Shown here in pieces: positions 28,011-37,015 of a stretch of 64,000 bases of DNA. Source of the DNA: Acidobacteriota bacterium (GTDB taxonomy: Bacteria; Acidobacteriota; Holophagae; Acanthopleuribacterales; Acanthopleuribacteraceae); the NCBI GenBank assembly GCA_002747255.1, contig PDUC01000030.1, positions 34,620 to 98,619 of the forward strand. Reading direction: 5' to 3'. The notes beneath the pieces were generated by a model. The model was not told the origin of the DNA. It did not search any database and was given only the letters and a program-made list of their open reading frames with translations. How positions within the stretch are numbered: position 1 is the first letter of the stretch; each line of letters starts with the position of its first letter. Position numbers and translations under genes: made by a program.

Positions 28011-29396
28011 TCAGCGTCTGAAAGGGCGTCTTGGTAGAAATTGGCCGCGCCCCTTTTCTGCTGTGCAGCGACCTTGAGTGATAATGATGTCACCTCTTGA
28101 AATCACGGTTTCAATCTTTCCTTTGGTGACCAAACCCTGATAGGGGGAGTAGTCTACATTCATATGCAGATCCTCCGCATTCAAGGAAGTCTGGCCTTTT
28201 GGATCAAATACGATGCAATCCGCGTCAGCTCCCGGCAGGAAGGTGCCTTTTTGGGGGTAGAGTCCAAATGTCTTTGCGCATTGGGTTGATGTGACAGAAA
28301 CCCATTGACTGGGTGTCATTTTGCCAGTGGCTACGAAGAAATGATAAAGGAGCAGAAGACGCGTTTCAATTCCCGGTCCTCCATTGGGGATTTTGGTGAA
28401 ATTGGTACCGGCCAGTTCTCGTTTCAGACTGAGGGGGAAAGGGCAGTGGTCCGTGGCGACAATTTCAATCTCTCCCTTAAGCAGGCCGTATCGCAATGCC
28501 GGTGGCGATGACTCGGGGCGCAGCGGCGGGCTCATGACGTATTTAGCGCCTTTCAAATCGCGTTCTAAATAAGCGGTCTCATTCAGAAGCAGGTAGTGCG
28601 GACATGTTTCTGTGAGAATGTCCATTCGCATCTTTCTCAAATTGACAATTGCCTGGAGACCTTCCCGCGTCGAAAGATGAACAATGTAAACAGGCGATCC
28701 GGCGAGATTGGCCAGGTGAGCTGCGCGACAAATAGCATCGGATTCCGTAAGAGGAGGACGAGTTTTAGCGTGATAGATGGGAAAAACCCTTTCTTTATCC
28801 AGCGCTTCACGAATGAATTCTTCAATAATTACACCGTTTTCCGCGTGTACCATGGGCAGGGCTCCCAGCTTGGAACACGTTCTGAAAGCCTTGAACAGGT
28901 CGGTATCACTCATCATAAGTGAACCGGGATAAGCCATGAAGAATTTAAACGAGGTAATGCCATTTTGAAAGGCACGGGCCATATCGTTGACGGTCGCTTT
29001 GGAGACATCGGTCACAATTCCGTGAAAACCGAAATCAACAACCGATTTTTCCTTGGCTCTTTGCATCCATTCGCTGACAGCCACGCTCAATTTCTTGCCG
29101 CGAACCTGAGTGGGGAAGTCAATGATGGTGGTGGTTCCTCCATAGGCAGCTGCCACAGTACCGGAATAGAAATCATCTGACGACCAGATGTCATCCCTTA
29201 AAGGCATCTCCAGGTGCGTATGAACATCGATGCCTCCGGGCAGAACCCACTTATCGGTTGCATCGATATACTCATCCGCTGCGATCTGCAGTTCTCTCCC
29301 TACTTTGGTGATTTTGCCATTTTCTATTAATAAATCTGTTTCTTTAAAAACTGTGTCGCTCGAGACAAGCGCCCCGTTTCTTATAACAAGTCTCAT
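28011..29396 (-). CDS. hydA: Dihydropyrimidinase / D-hydantoinase family cyclic amidohydrolase
   Basis: A 461-residue member of the amidohydrolase superfamily. Metal ligands are visible: GGIDVHTHLEMP (H59, H61), the carboxylated lysine in ITSFKFFMAYPG (K151), MVHAEN, IVHLST and ATDHCPF. It opens cyclic imide or hydantoin rings; E. coli's counterpart in the ygfK/ssnA neighbourhood is HyuA, a phenylhydantoinase. The start is taken at 29396, where ATGA overlaps the ssnA stop, so these two genes form an operon. An ATG at 29414 is possible. Confidence 0.92.
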   Translation of the reverse strand: MRLVIRNGALVSSDTVFKETDLLIENGKITKVGRELQIAADEYIDATDKWVLPGGIDVHTHLEMPLRDDIWSSDDFYSGTVAAAYGGTTTIIDFPTQVRGKKLSVAVSEWMQRAKEKSVVDFGFHGIVTDVSKATVNDMARAFQNGITSFKFFMAYPGSLMMSDTDLFKAFRTCSKLGALPMVHAENGVIIEEFIREALDKERVFPIYHAKTRPPLTESDAICRAAHLANLAGSPVYIVHLSTREGLQAIVNLRKMRMDILTETCPHYLLLNETAYLERDLKGAKYVMSPPLRPESSPPALRYGLLKGEIEIVATDHCPFPLSLKRELAGTNFTKIPNGGPGIETRLLLLYHFFVATGKMTPSQWVSVTSTQCAKTFGLYPQKGTFLPGADADCIVFDPKGQTSLNAEDLHMNVDYSPYQGLVTKGKIETVISRGDIIITQGRCTAEKGRGQFLPRRPFRR

Positions 29397-30715
29397 GATT
29401 CCATTTTCTTCCATAGTTCATCTGCCAACAGTTTGGCATGCTTGTAAATTTCAGATTCGTCAAGTCCGAGGAGTTTTCCGTCGTGCATGAGTAACTTCCC
29501 ATTGACAATGGTGGAATGGACATCAGCTTGACTGACACCGAATACGATGTGACCGAGGATGTTTTCTTCACTCAGGTCGGTATATGGTTGATAATTGTAG
29601 AGAATGACATCGGCCGGCCCCTTTTCGGCTATGCGTCCCAGTGGCAGACCCCAAATACGTTCGGCCAATTTTGGGTTGCCCTGGAAAAGAGCCTGAGTGG
29701 CCGGAACGAACCCCAGGGAAGGGTCCCCGCCTCTCAGTTTTTGGAGCCATATTGCCACTCTCAATTCTTCGAGCATGTTATAGGTCATGGCATCGGTTCC
29801 CAAGCCAAAAGAAAGGCCTTCCCTGTGCCAGGCGTGGAGGTTGGCCGCGCCAACAGCGTTATTCATATTGGATTGAGGATTGTGAACCAGAAAGCAAGCG
29901 TGTTTGTTTATGAGTTGTCGTTCAAATTGATTGAGATGGACACCGTGAGCCAGGAGGGCTTTTGAATTGAGCAGGCCCGCGTTTTCAAGTCTGTGAGTTG
30001 CCCTCAGACGGTAATTCCTTTCAGCGTGATCCTGATCCAGTTGATCTTCAGCTAAATGGATGTGAATGCCTGTTTGGTGCTTGTCGACCAGGGATGAAAC
30101 CGTTTTCAGGGTCTCATCTGTCAGGGTAAAAGAAGCATGCAGTCCAAAAAGACCTTTTAATGTATCGCTTGGGTTGTCCTGCAGGCGGCTCAAAAAAAAG
30201 TCATTCTCTTGAATACCTCTCTGGGCAATTTCGGGACCATCGCGATCAGATACTTCATAACATAGACACGCCCTCAGATGGGTTTCCTGAACGGCTTTGG
30301 AGACCTGATTCAGGCCAAAGGCGTGCGGGGCTGCATGGTGATCTACAAGCGTGGTTGTACCCGCTTTAATGGCTTCGATGCAGCCAATTAACGCGCTGTA
30401 GTAGCATGCTTCCTCAGTTAATTCGCGGTCGAGTTTCCACCACAGGTTCTCGAGTACATCATGAAAACAGTGAACAGCGGGTATGTTACTGTAACCTCTG
30501 GCGAAGGCCGAGTAAAAGTGTGTGTGAGCGTTGATCAAACCGGGCATGAGGAGCTTATTGCTCCCGTCAATACATTGACTGTTTTCGGGGGGGATCTTGA
30601 GTTTCTCTATCGAAGTGATTTTTGAGTCTTCGATGAGAACGTCGGTATGAAAGCGTATTTTATGGGGAAAAAGACTGGAAACAACGGTGGTATTTTGAAT
30701 GAATAGGTTTGACAT
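29393..30715 (-). CDS. ssnA: SsnA-type aminohydrolase
   Basis: A 440-residue amidohydrolase with metal site LMPGLINAHTHFYSAFARG (H64, H66), HLAED, ALLAHGV and LGTDAMTYNM. The ending of the first motif and the length fit SsnA, a putative guanine-deaminase-like enzyme linked to selenium-dependent molybdenum hydroxylases in purine breakdown. Its natural substrate is unproven. AGGTG supports the ATG at 30715; a GTG three codons upstream is an alternative. It overlaps hydA by four bases. Confidence 0.87.
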   Translation of the reverse strand: MSNLFIQNTTVVSSLFPHKIRFHTDVLIEDSKITSIEKLKIPPENSQCIDGSNKLLMPGLINAHTHFYSAFARGYSNIPAVHCFHDVLENLWWKLDRELTEEACYYSALIGCIEAIKAGTTTLVDHHAAPHAFGLNQVSKAVQETHLRACLCYEVSDRDGPEIAQRGIQENDFFLSRLQDNPSDTLKGLFGLHASFTLTDETLKTVSSLVDKHQTGIHIHLAEDQLDQDHAERNYRLRATHRLENAGLLNSKALLAHGVHLNQFERQLINKHACFLVHNPQSNMNNAVGAANLHAWHREGLSFGLGTDAMTYNMLEELRVAIWLQKLRGGDPSLGFVPATQALFQGNPKLAERIWGLPLGRIAEKGPADVILYNYQPYTDLSEENILGHIVFGVSQADVHSTIVNGKLLMHDGKLLGLDESEIYKHAKLLADELWKKMES

Positions 30716-30784
30716 GGGTTTCACCTGTGCCTGACGATACCTTGATATGCATCATAACTCAAGTGAATGCTCTCAATCAAACGC

Positions 30785-30813
30785 TTGCTAAAACGAATTG
30801 TAAACGCTAGACT
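30785..30813 (+). promoter_or_regulatory. Candidate nusB promoter with overlapping palindrome
   Basis: TTGCTA (30785-30790), a 17-base spacer and TAGACT (30808-30813). The -10 is embedded in a perfect 15-base palindrome, CGCTAGA-C-TCTAGCG at 30805-30819, which could be an operator. The promoter match is moderate. Confidence 0.4.
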
Positions 30814-30972
30814 CTAGCGGGAATTTAATCCAGAAAGGTAATCGAGAAACTTCTGGAAAAAGCAAAGGCCCGGAAGAATGGCGATTCGTTTCGACAATTT
30901 TCTTGAGTTCTTTTTTGACATCGATTCTTTTTCGATTTCAATGCGCAATTTAATTTACAGGAGGTCAGTTCC

Positions 30973-31386
30973 ATGGCAAGTCGATCCAGGGGTAGACAAT
31001 TTGCGGTTCAACTCATCTATCAATCAGATTTTTCCGGTAGACCTTTTGAAAGCGTTTTAGAGTCCTTTTGGGACCATCAAAACGATGCCACACTTAACAG
31101 AGATTTTGCCGAGACATTGGCTCGCGGAGTTATTGAGAATCGCGAGCGGTTGGACTTGGAACTGACCGGTTACCTGGAAAACTGGACATTGGAGCGCTTG
31201 ATCTCATTAAACCGCATTATCCTGGAACTTGCCCTTTTTGAACTCGAACAGGACGATCAAACTCCGTGGAAAGTGGTTGTCGATGAAGCGGTCATGCTGA
31301 CTCGGGTTTTCTGTGGAGAAGAACACATTAATTTTGTGAACGGCATCCTTCACCGTTGGTGTATGAAGAACAGGAAAGACTCTTGA
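30973..31386 (+). CDS. nusB: Transcription antitermination protein NusB
   Basis: A 137-residue all-helical RNA-binding protein that acts with NusE at boxA to prevent early termination of rRNA transcripts. Motifs are RGRQFAVQLIYQSDF at the N-terminus and VVVDEAVMLTRVFCGEEHINFVNGIL at the C-terminus, here split by one non-consensus residue. AGGAGG precedes the ATG at thirteen bases. The neighbours are not the usual ribE or ribH, but a transglutaminase-like gene overlapping by four bases. Confidence 0.95.
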   Translation: MASRSRGRQFAVQLIYQSDFSGRPFESVLESFWDHQNDATLNRDFAETLARGVIENRERLDLELTGYLENWTLERLISLNRIILELALFELEQDDQTPWKVVVDEAVMLTRVFCGEEHINFVNGILHRWCMKNRKDS

Positions 31387-32210
31387 TTTTTCTGCTGTTG
31401 TTGTCCTTTATACCTGCTGAAAAAGAAGGGGCCGCACTCCTGGTGGGTTCTCAGCAGGCAGAATACAGCTTGAATCTGCCTTCAAGCACCTTGCCAAGTT
31501 ATTCCAACAACGGTTTTAAGCAGATTGTCGATGAAAAGGGTTTCATTCAAGTAAAAGTCAGCAATCAACCCATGCGCAGTCGAGCTAAGGCCAGGCCCGT
31601 TCCCAGGCTGGAACCGGAACTGGCAGATCTGGAAATGAAGTTGAGGAGCTCAAATCGTCGCTTGATGGCCGATCAGGTCGGAACGGTACTCAATTGGTTG
31701 AGAACCCGAATTCACTACAGCAGGAAGAGCCTCAACAGCCATTCTCCCAGAGAACTACCAAACGGAAAAGCATGCCATTTACCGCCGGAAGAAAGTCTGA
31801 TTCAACATGTACTGGCCGGCAAAAGAGCCGATTGTGTGGGTCTTTCTGAATTGGCGGTGCATATCTTTCACGAGCTGGGAATCAACGCTCGTTTTGTAAC
31901 AGGTGTGGCTTTTAGAAAAGACGATCCCGCCCGATTGATGCTGAAGGGAGATGTTCTGCATCGCTGGATTGAAGTGGAATATCCCGATATAGGCTGGGTC
32001 TTCTCCGACCCTTCAGGTAAGGTCAACTATGTTGAGGCAACCTATGTCGTTTTGGGTGTTTGGGGAGAGCATCCCGTTCAACCTGTCGTCAACCGGCTCT
32101 TTGGAAAAGAAATTGAATTACACCAGTTTTTAAACGGTTTTCAGCTTTTCAGCTGTGTACCGGAATTTGATGGCAGAGTTGGAGTTCGTCCCAACATGCT
32201 TTTTCAATGA
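31383..32210 (+). CDS. Exported transglutaminase-like protein
   Basis: A 275-residue protein with a signal peptide, if translation starts at the TTG at 31383 that overlaps the nusB stop (TTGA) after AGGAAAG. The transglutaminase-like triad is visible as RADCVGL (C151), VLHRWIEVEY (H193) and WVFSDPSG (D209). Such proteases or amide transferases act in the envelope, and no specific substrate can be named. A longer frame from 31356 would lack a clean signal peptide, so I do not favour it. Confidence 0.8.
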   Translation: MIFLLLLSFIPAEKEGAALLVGSQQAEYSLNLPSSTLPSYSNNGFKQIVDEKGFIQVKVSNQPMRSRAKARPVPRLEPELADLEMKLRSSNRRLMADQVGTVLNWLRTRIHYSRKSLNSHSPRELPNGKACHLPPEESLIQHVLAGKRADCVGLSELAVHIFHELGINARFVTGVAFRKDDPARLMLKGDVLHRWIEVEYPDIGWVFSDPSGKVNYVEATYVVLGVWGEHPVQPVVNRLFGKEIELHQFLNGFQLFSCVPEFDGRVGVRPNMLFQ

Positions 32211-32244
32211 GCGCGGCGAACAATAGTGGACAAGGTTCAATAAC

Positions 32245-34158
32245 ATGTTGAAATTAAAAGAATTGTCAAAACAATACGGAGACAAGATTCTCTTTCAGGA
32301 TGTGGATATCAGTTTTGATCCTGGAAAATGCTACGGGTTAGTAGGGGCAAACGGTTCAGGCAAATCGACGCTCATGCGTATGATAACCGGCCAGGAAACC
32401 GCGGACAGCGGGGAGATTCTCATTCCCGGTAACAGAACCCTGGGGACTTTGAACCAGGATCACTTTTCCTTTGAAGAAAAGAAGATTCTGGATGTGGTCA
32501 TCATGGGAAATCGCGTTCTGTACAAGGCGCTTTTGGAGAAGGAAGAACTGTTGGAACACGAAGATCCGTGTGCCCACCGCATCATTGAACTCGAAGAAAT
32601 TATTGCCGAAAACGATGGTTACATCGCGGACAGCATGGCCTCGGAGATGCTCGAAGGCTTGGGAATAACCACCGATCTCCATCAAAGTCCGATGTCGGTT
32701 CTTTCGGGTGGTTTCAAGCTTCGGGTTCTGCTTGCGCAGGTACTCTTCAGCAAACCCAGTATTCTGCTGTTGGATGAACCAACCAACCACCTGGATATCA
32801 TTTCCATTAACTGGCTTGAAACCTATCTCAAATCCATTTCATCTCTGGTCGTTGTAATTTCGCATGATCGCATGTTCCTGAACAATGTCTGCACCCATAT
32901 TGCGGATATCGATTATCAAACCATCACCATTTATCCGGGTGACTACGATCATTTCCTGGAAAAGAAGGAAGAAAATGCCCGCACAAGAGCCAAGGAAGCT
33001 GAAAAAGCCGAAAAAGCCATTGAAGATCATCAGCAATTTGTAACGCGATTCAAAGCCAAAGCGTCCAAAGCCCGTCAGGCTCAGAGTAAGGCGCGCATGA
33101 TTGAAAGAATGGAAAAAAACCTTACCGAGCCGGTGTATTCATCCAGAGTGTACCCCACAATTTCCTTTCCAATTATCCGTCAGCCCGGGAAGTACATTTT
33201 AAACGTGGAAAATATCTCCAAATCCTATGGCGAGCTTCAGGTTTTAAAGAACGTTTGTTTCAATTTGTACCGGGGTGACAAGTTAGCTGTCATCGGTCCT
33301 AACGGTGTGGGTAAATCCACTCTTTTGAAAATTCTCGTTTCCAGTTTGCAGGCCGATTCGGGCGAGTTTGAGTGGGGTTATGAAACCCATGTCCAGTACT
33401 TTGCTCAGGATCATCAGGAACAGATTTCAGAGGAAACCACACCCTACGAGTGGCTTTATCAATTTGCTCCCGGTGAGTCCATAGGTACCATTCGCGGCAT
33501 TCTGGGCCAGTTCCTCTTTTCCAATGATGATGTGCATAAATCCACCAAGGCTCTTTCCGGAGGAGAATCCGCGCGCCTGATCCTTTCAAAGCTGCATTTG
33601 CTGAAGGGCAATATTTTGGTTCTGGACGAGCCCACCAACCACCTCGACCTGGAAAGCATTGAGAGTCTCAAGAAAGCACTCAACGAATTTGAGGGTTCCT
33701 TTATTCTGGTCAGTCACAGCAGGTATTTAATTGAGAACGTGGCCAATAAAATATTGCTCATTCAGCCCGATGGAATCGACCTTTTCGAGGGAACCTACCG
33801 AGAGTTTGTCGAAAAAACAGGCTTCGACCACCTGGCAGAAGCCGCTGCGGAAATACGAAAAAAGAAAAAAACGCTGAAACCTGCCGCCAGACAGGTCTAC
33901 AACAAAGAAGAGGAGAAGAGAAAGAACCGGCTGAAGAAAGAGCTGAAAAAACAGTGCCGGGATTTAGAAGAGCACATATTCCAGTTGGAAGCGTCCATTT
34001 CCGACATCGATGAGCTCTTCTCGGATCCAAATTACTTTGCGAAGACACCTGCTGATGAGATTAAAGATAAAAACCGGGAGAAACAGGCGCTTCAGAGCGA
34101 GCTGGAACAGATCTATCCGAAGTGGGAACGAGTTTCGGGCGAGTTGGAATTACTCTAA
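32245..34158 (+). CDS. ABC-F family ATPase, YbiT-like
   Basis: A 637-residue cytosolic protein with two ABC domains and no membrane segments. Walker A motifs are GANGSGKST and GPNGVGKST, with LSGGFKLR and LSGGESAR signatures and DEPTNHLD in both halves. ADIDYQTITIYPGDYDHFLE at the end of domain 1 fits the YbiT subgroup, and a 100-residue basic coiled coil follows domain 2, as in Uup. ABC-F proteins act on ribosomes in the E-site. There is no drug-resistance context, so a housekeeping translation role is more likely. Confidence 0.9.
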   Translation: MLKLKELSKQYGDKILFQDVDISFDPGKCYGLVGANGSGKSTLMRMITGQETADSGEILIPGNRTLGTLNQDHFSFEEKKILDVVIMGNRVLYKALLEKEELLEHEDPCAHRIIELEEIIAENDGYIADSMASEMLEGLGITTDLHQSPMSVLSGGFKLRVLLAQVLFSKPSILLLDEPTNHLDIISINWLETYLKSISSLVVVISHDRMFLNNVCTHIADIDYQTITIYPGDYDHFLEKKEENARTRAKEAEKAEKAIEDHQQFVTRFKAKASKARQAQSKARMIERMEKNLTEPVYSSRVYPTISFPIIRQPGKYILNVENISKSYGELQVLKNVCFNLYRGDKLAVIGPNGVGKSTLLKILVSSLQADSGEFEWGYETHVQYFAQDHQEQISEETTPYEWLYQFAPGESIGTIRGILGQFLFSNDDVHKSTKALSGGESARLILSKLHLLKGNILVLDEPTNHLDLESIESLKKALNEFEGSFILVSHSRYLIENVANKILLIQPDGIDLFEGTYREFVEKTGFDHLAEAAAEIRKKKKTLKPAARQVYNKEEEKRKNRLKKELKKQCRDLEEHIFQLEASISDIDELFSDPNYFAKTPADEIKDKNREKQALQSELEQIYPKWERVSGELELL

Positions 34159-34460
34159 TCTTTTTGTGGTTTCAGGTTCCTTGAGGAGGTGAGCGGGAGG
34201 CCCGGTTACTTTGCCGGGAAACAGGCTGAAACAATCGAACGATGCAAAGGAAGAGCCCCGTTTGTCACGGCTGGAGAGTCTGTTTCGATTTCGGCGATTT
34301 GAGTTTCGTCTGTCGTTTTACCCAAATAGGCTGTCCCGTTTCCGTTTCCCGGAAGGAATTGAATTTTGGCTCGTGCAAACATAGCTTGTCTCAACGCAAA
34401 AAGACAAGTAGAATAAGCACTTTTAGCCCCATGAAACAGAAAGGGGCAGAGAGGTGCGTT
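34159..34460. other. Leader region of leuS
   Basis: This 302-base gap holds a hairpin at 34385-34408 (CTTGTCT / AGACAAG with a ten-base loop) and a second one near 34202-34220 (CCCGG / CCGGG). A weak promoter match TTGAAT at 34359 has a poor -10. No T-box core (GGTACC-type) is visible, so leucine control by that means is not supported. Confidence 0.4.
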
Positions 34461-36965
34461 GTGGAAAAATACAGACATAGTGAAATTGAACCCAAATGGC
34501 AGGCATTTTGGGATAAAGACAAGACTTTTAAGACGCCTGAAAAACTGGAAGGTCCCAAATACTACGTTTTGGACATGTTCCCGTACCCCTCAGGTGCCGG
34601 TTTACACGTTGGACATCCCGAAGGATACACGGCAACGGATATTTTGGCGAGATACAAACGGGCGAAGGGTTTTAACGTGCTTCATCCCATGGGTTGGGAT
34701 GCTTTCGGGCTGCCCGCGGAACAGTACGCCATTCAGACGGGTACCCATCCGGCTTCCACAACGGAAACCAATATCGAGACCTTCAAGCGGCAGCTGAAAG
34801 CGCTGGGGTTCAGTTACGATTGGGATCGCGAAGTGAACACAACAGATCCAAATTACTATCGCTGGACACAGTGGATCTTTTTGCAGCTCTACAAGAAGGG
34901 GCTGGCCTATGTGGCAGAAGTGCCGGTCAACTGGTGTCCCGCTCTGGGAACCGTTTTGGCAAATGAAGAGGTTATAAACGGTCTTTCTGAGCGAGGCGGT
35001 CATCCTGTCGTTCGCCGTCCCATGCGGCAGTGGATGCTCAAAATTACAGCCTACGCCGATCGACTGCTCGAAGATCTGGATACTCTGGACTGGCCTGATT
35101 ATTTAAAAGAAATGCAGAGAAACTGGATCGGGAAATCCTATGGTGCTGAAGTTGATTTCAAGGTTGAAGAGCACAATGCCCATATCCGGGTGTTCACAAC
35201 CCGGCCGGATACCCTTTTTGGTGCCACCTACATGGTTCTGGCTCCTGAACATCCACTGGTCGATGTGCTGACAACCAAAGAGCAGAGAGCCGCGGTGGAC
35301 GCTTACCTGGAAGAGTCCTCCCGCAAATCGGATATGGAACGCACGGAACTCAATAAAGAAAAAACGGGCGTTTTCTCAGGCGGTTTCGCCATTAATCCGG
35401 TTAACGGAGAGCGCATACCCGTCTGGATTGCCGATTACGTGCTCATTTCCTACGGTACGGGTGCTATCATGGCGGTTCCCGGTCACGATCAGCGAGACTG
35501 GGATTTCGCTTCAAAGTACCGTATTCCCATTGTGGAAGTCATTTCTGGTGGCGATGTTTCCGTGGAAGCCTACACCGGCGATGGCATTCTGGTGAACAGT
35601 CAAATTCTGAATGGTTTACCTGTGGAGGAAGCAAAAGAAAAAATTGCCAGCTGGCTCGATGAACGGGGATTGGGTAAAAAAGCCATTAACTACAAATTGC
35701 GCGACTGGCTCTTTTCAAGACAGCGTTACTGGGGAGAACCGTTCCCCATTGTTCACGATGAGAACGGACACCACGCCATTCCCGAAGAACAGTTGCCCCT
35801 TCTTCTGCCTGAAGTGGCCTCTTACAAACCCTCTCCCGACGGCAACCCGCCCTTGTCCCGCGCGGGTGACTGGCTGGAGTGGACCGATTCGGAAGGCAAG
35901 ACGTACACCAGAGAGACCAACACCATGCCTCAGTGGGCCGGGTCATGCTGGTACTACCTCCGTTACATCGATCCCCACAACAACGGCGAAGCCTGGTCAA
36001 AGGAAAAGGAAGCTTACTGGATGCCGGTAGACATGTATGTGGGCGGAACGGAACACGCTGTTCTGCACCTGCTCTACGCGCGTTTCTGGCATAAAGTACT
36101 CTACGATTGTGGTTTTGTGTCGACCATTGAACCCTTTCAGAAACTGGTTAACCAGGGCATGATCACAAGTTACAGCTTTAAAAACAGCAAGGGCAAATAC
36201 GTTCACTGTGATGAAGTCGATTTCGATGGCAAGAAAGCGATTTGGCGCAAAACAGGGGAGAGTCTCGGCTTTCAAGTCGAGAAAATGTCAAAATCCAAGA
36301 AGAACGTCATCAATCCCGATGCCATTATTAAAAATTTCGGAGCCGACTCTTTCCGGCTTTACGAGATGTTCATGGGCCCTCTGGAAGCCAGTAAACCCTG
36401 GAACACCAAGAGCATTGACGGTGTACGCCGTTTCCTGGAGCGAACCTGGCGCCTCATTCCCGAAGATCACACGGAAATTACAGATCAAATCCAATCGGAT
36501 GACGTTCTGAAAACCTATCACCGCACTGTTAAAGGGGTCAGCGAGGATATCGAGAACCTGCGCTTCAATACCGCCATCAGTAAAATGATGGTTTTGACCA
36601 ATGTATTGACCAAAAGCGAGGAATACCCCAGGGAAGTCCTGGAAGGTCTGGTCGTCATCCTTGCGCCTTTTGCACCTCATATCGGTGAAGAACTCTGGCA
36701 ACGGCTGGGTCACAGCGAAAGTGTCGCTCGTCAATCGTGGCCAGCTTACGATGAATCATACTGTCAGGACGATGAAACGACCATTGTCGTTCAGGTGAAC
36801 GGCAAGAAACGCGGTGAACTGCAAATTGCCAAAGACTCGGATAAAGCGGATGTGCTGGCCAAAGCGAAAACGCTGGATCGCATCGAACATTTCATGCAGG
36901 GAACCTTGATCAAGGAAATATACGTTCCCAACCGCCTGGTCAACTTTGTCGTTCGTCCCGGCTGA
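34461..36965 (+). CDS. leuS: Leucine-tRNA ligase
   Basis: Charges tRNA-Leu. From the GTG at 34461 the 834 residues begin [14 protein letters not shown], the normal start of bacterial LeuRS, with GAGAGG just upstream; earlier in-frame ATGs add no conserved residues. Class I motifs HVGH (49-52) and KMSKS (608-612), the CP1 editing domain with [12 protein letters not shown], and a C-terminal domain with [10 protein letters not shown] are present. Length is slightly below E. coli's 860. Nothing odd is seen. Confidence 0.97.
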   Translation: MEKYRHSEIEPKWQAFWDKDKTFKTPEKLEGPKYYVLDMFPYPSGAGLHVGHPEGYTATDILARYKRAKGFNVLHPMGWDAFGLPAEQYAIQTGTHPASTTETNIETFKRQLKALGFSYDWDREVNTTDPNYYRWTQWIFLQLYKKGLAYVAEVPVNWCPALGTVLANEEVINGLSERGGHPVVRRPMRQWMLKITAYADRLLEDLDTLDWPDYLKEMQRNWIGKSYGAEVDFKVEEHNAHIRVFTTRPDTLFGATYMVLAPEHPLVDVLTTKEQRAAVDAYLEESSRKSDMERTELNKEKTGVFSGGFAINPVNGERIPVWIADYVLISYGTGAIMAVPGHDQRDWDFASKYRIPIVEVISGGDVSVEAYTGDGILVNSQILNGLPVEEAKEKIASWLDERGLGKKAINYKLRDWLFSRQRYWGEPFPIVHDENGHHAIPEEQLPLLLPEVASYKPSPDGNPPLSRAGDWLEWTDSEGKTYTRETNTMPQWAGSCWYYLRYIDPHNNGEAWSKEKEAYWMPVDMYVGGTEHAVLHLLYARFWHKVLYDCGFVSTIEPFQKLVNQGMITSYSFKNSKGKYVHCDEVDFDGKKAIWRKTGESLGFQVEKMSKSKKNVINPDAIIKNFGADSFRLYEMFMGPLEASKPWNTKSIDGVRRFLERTWRLIPEDHTEITDQIQSDDVLKTYHRTVKGVSEDIENLRFNTAISKMMVLTNVLTKSEEYPREVLEGLVVILAPFAPHIGEELWQRLGHSESVARQSWPAYDESYCQDDETTIVVQVNGKKRGELQIAKDSDKADVLAKAKTLDRIEHFMQGTLIKEIYVPNRLVNFVVRPG

Positions 36966-36980
36966 CAGACTCTGCGGATT

Positions 36981-37015
36981 ACCTGAACCTCAGACCATGC
37001 AGGTCGGGTTCAGGT
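36981..37015. terminator. Hairpin between convergent leuS and ygfK
   Basis: ACCTGAACC (36981-36989) pairs with GGTTCAGGT (37007-37015), a nine-base perfect stem with a 17-base loop that includes the ygfK stop region. No T-run follows on either side, so it may act weakly or protect the 3' ends. Confidence 0.5.

Noticed and set aside
34159-34460. T-box leader for leuS
   Set aside because: No T-box core sequence or specifier loop could be found; only simple hairpins are present.
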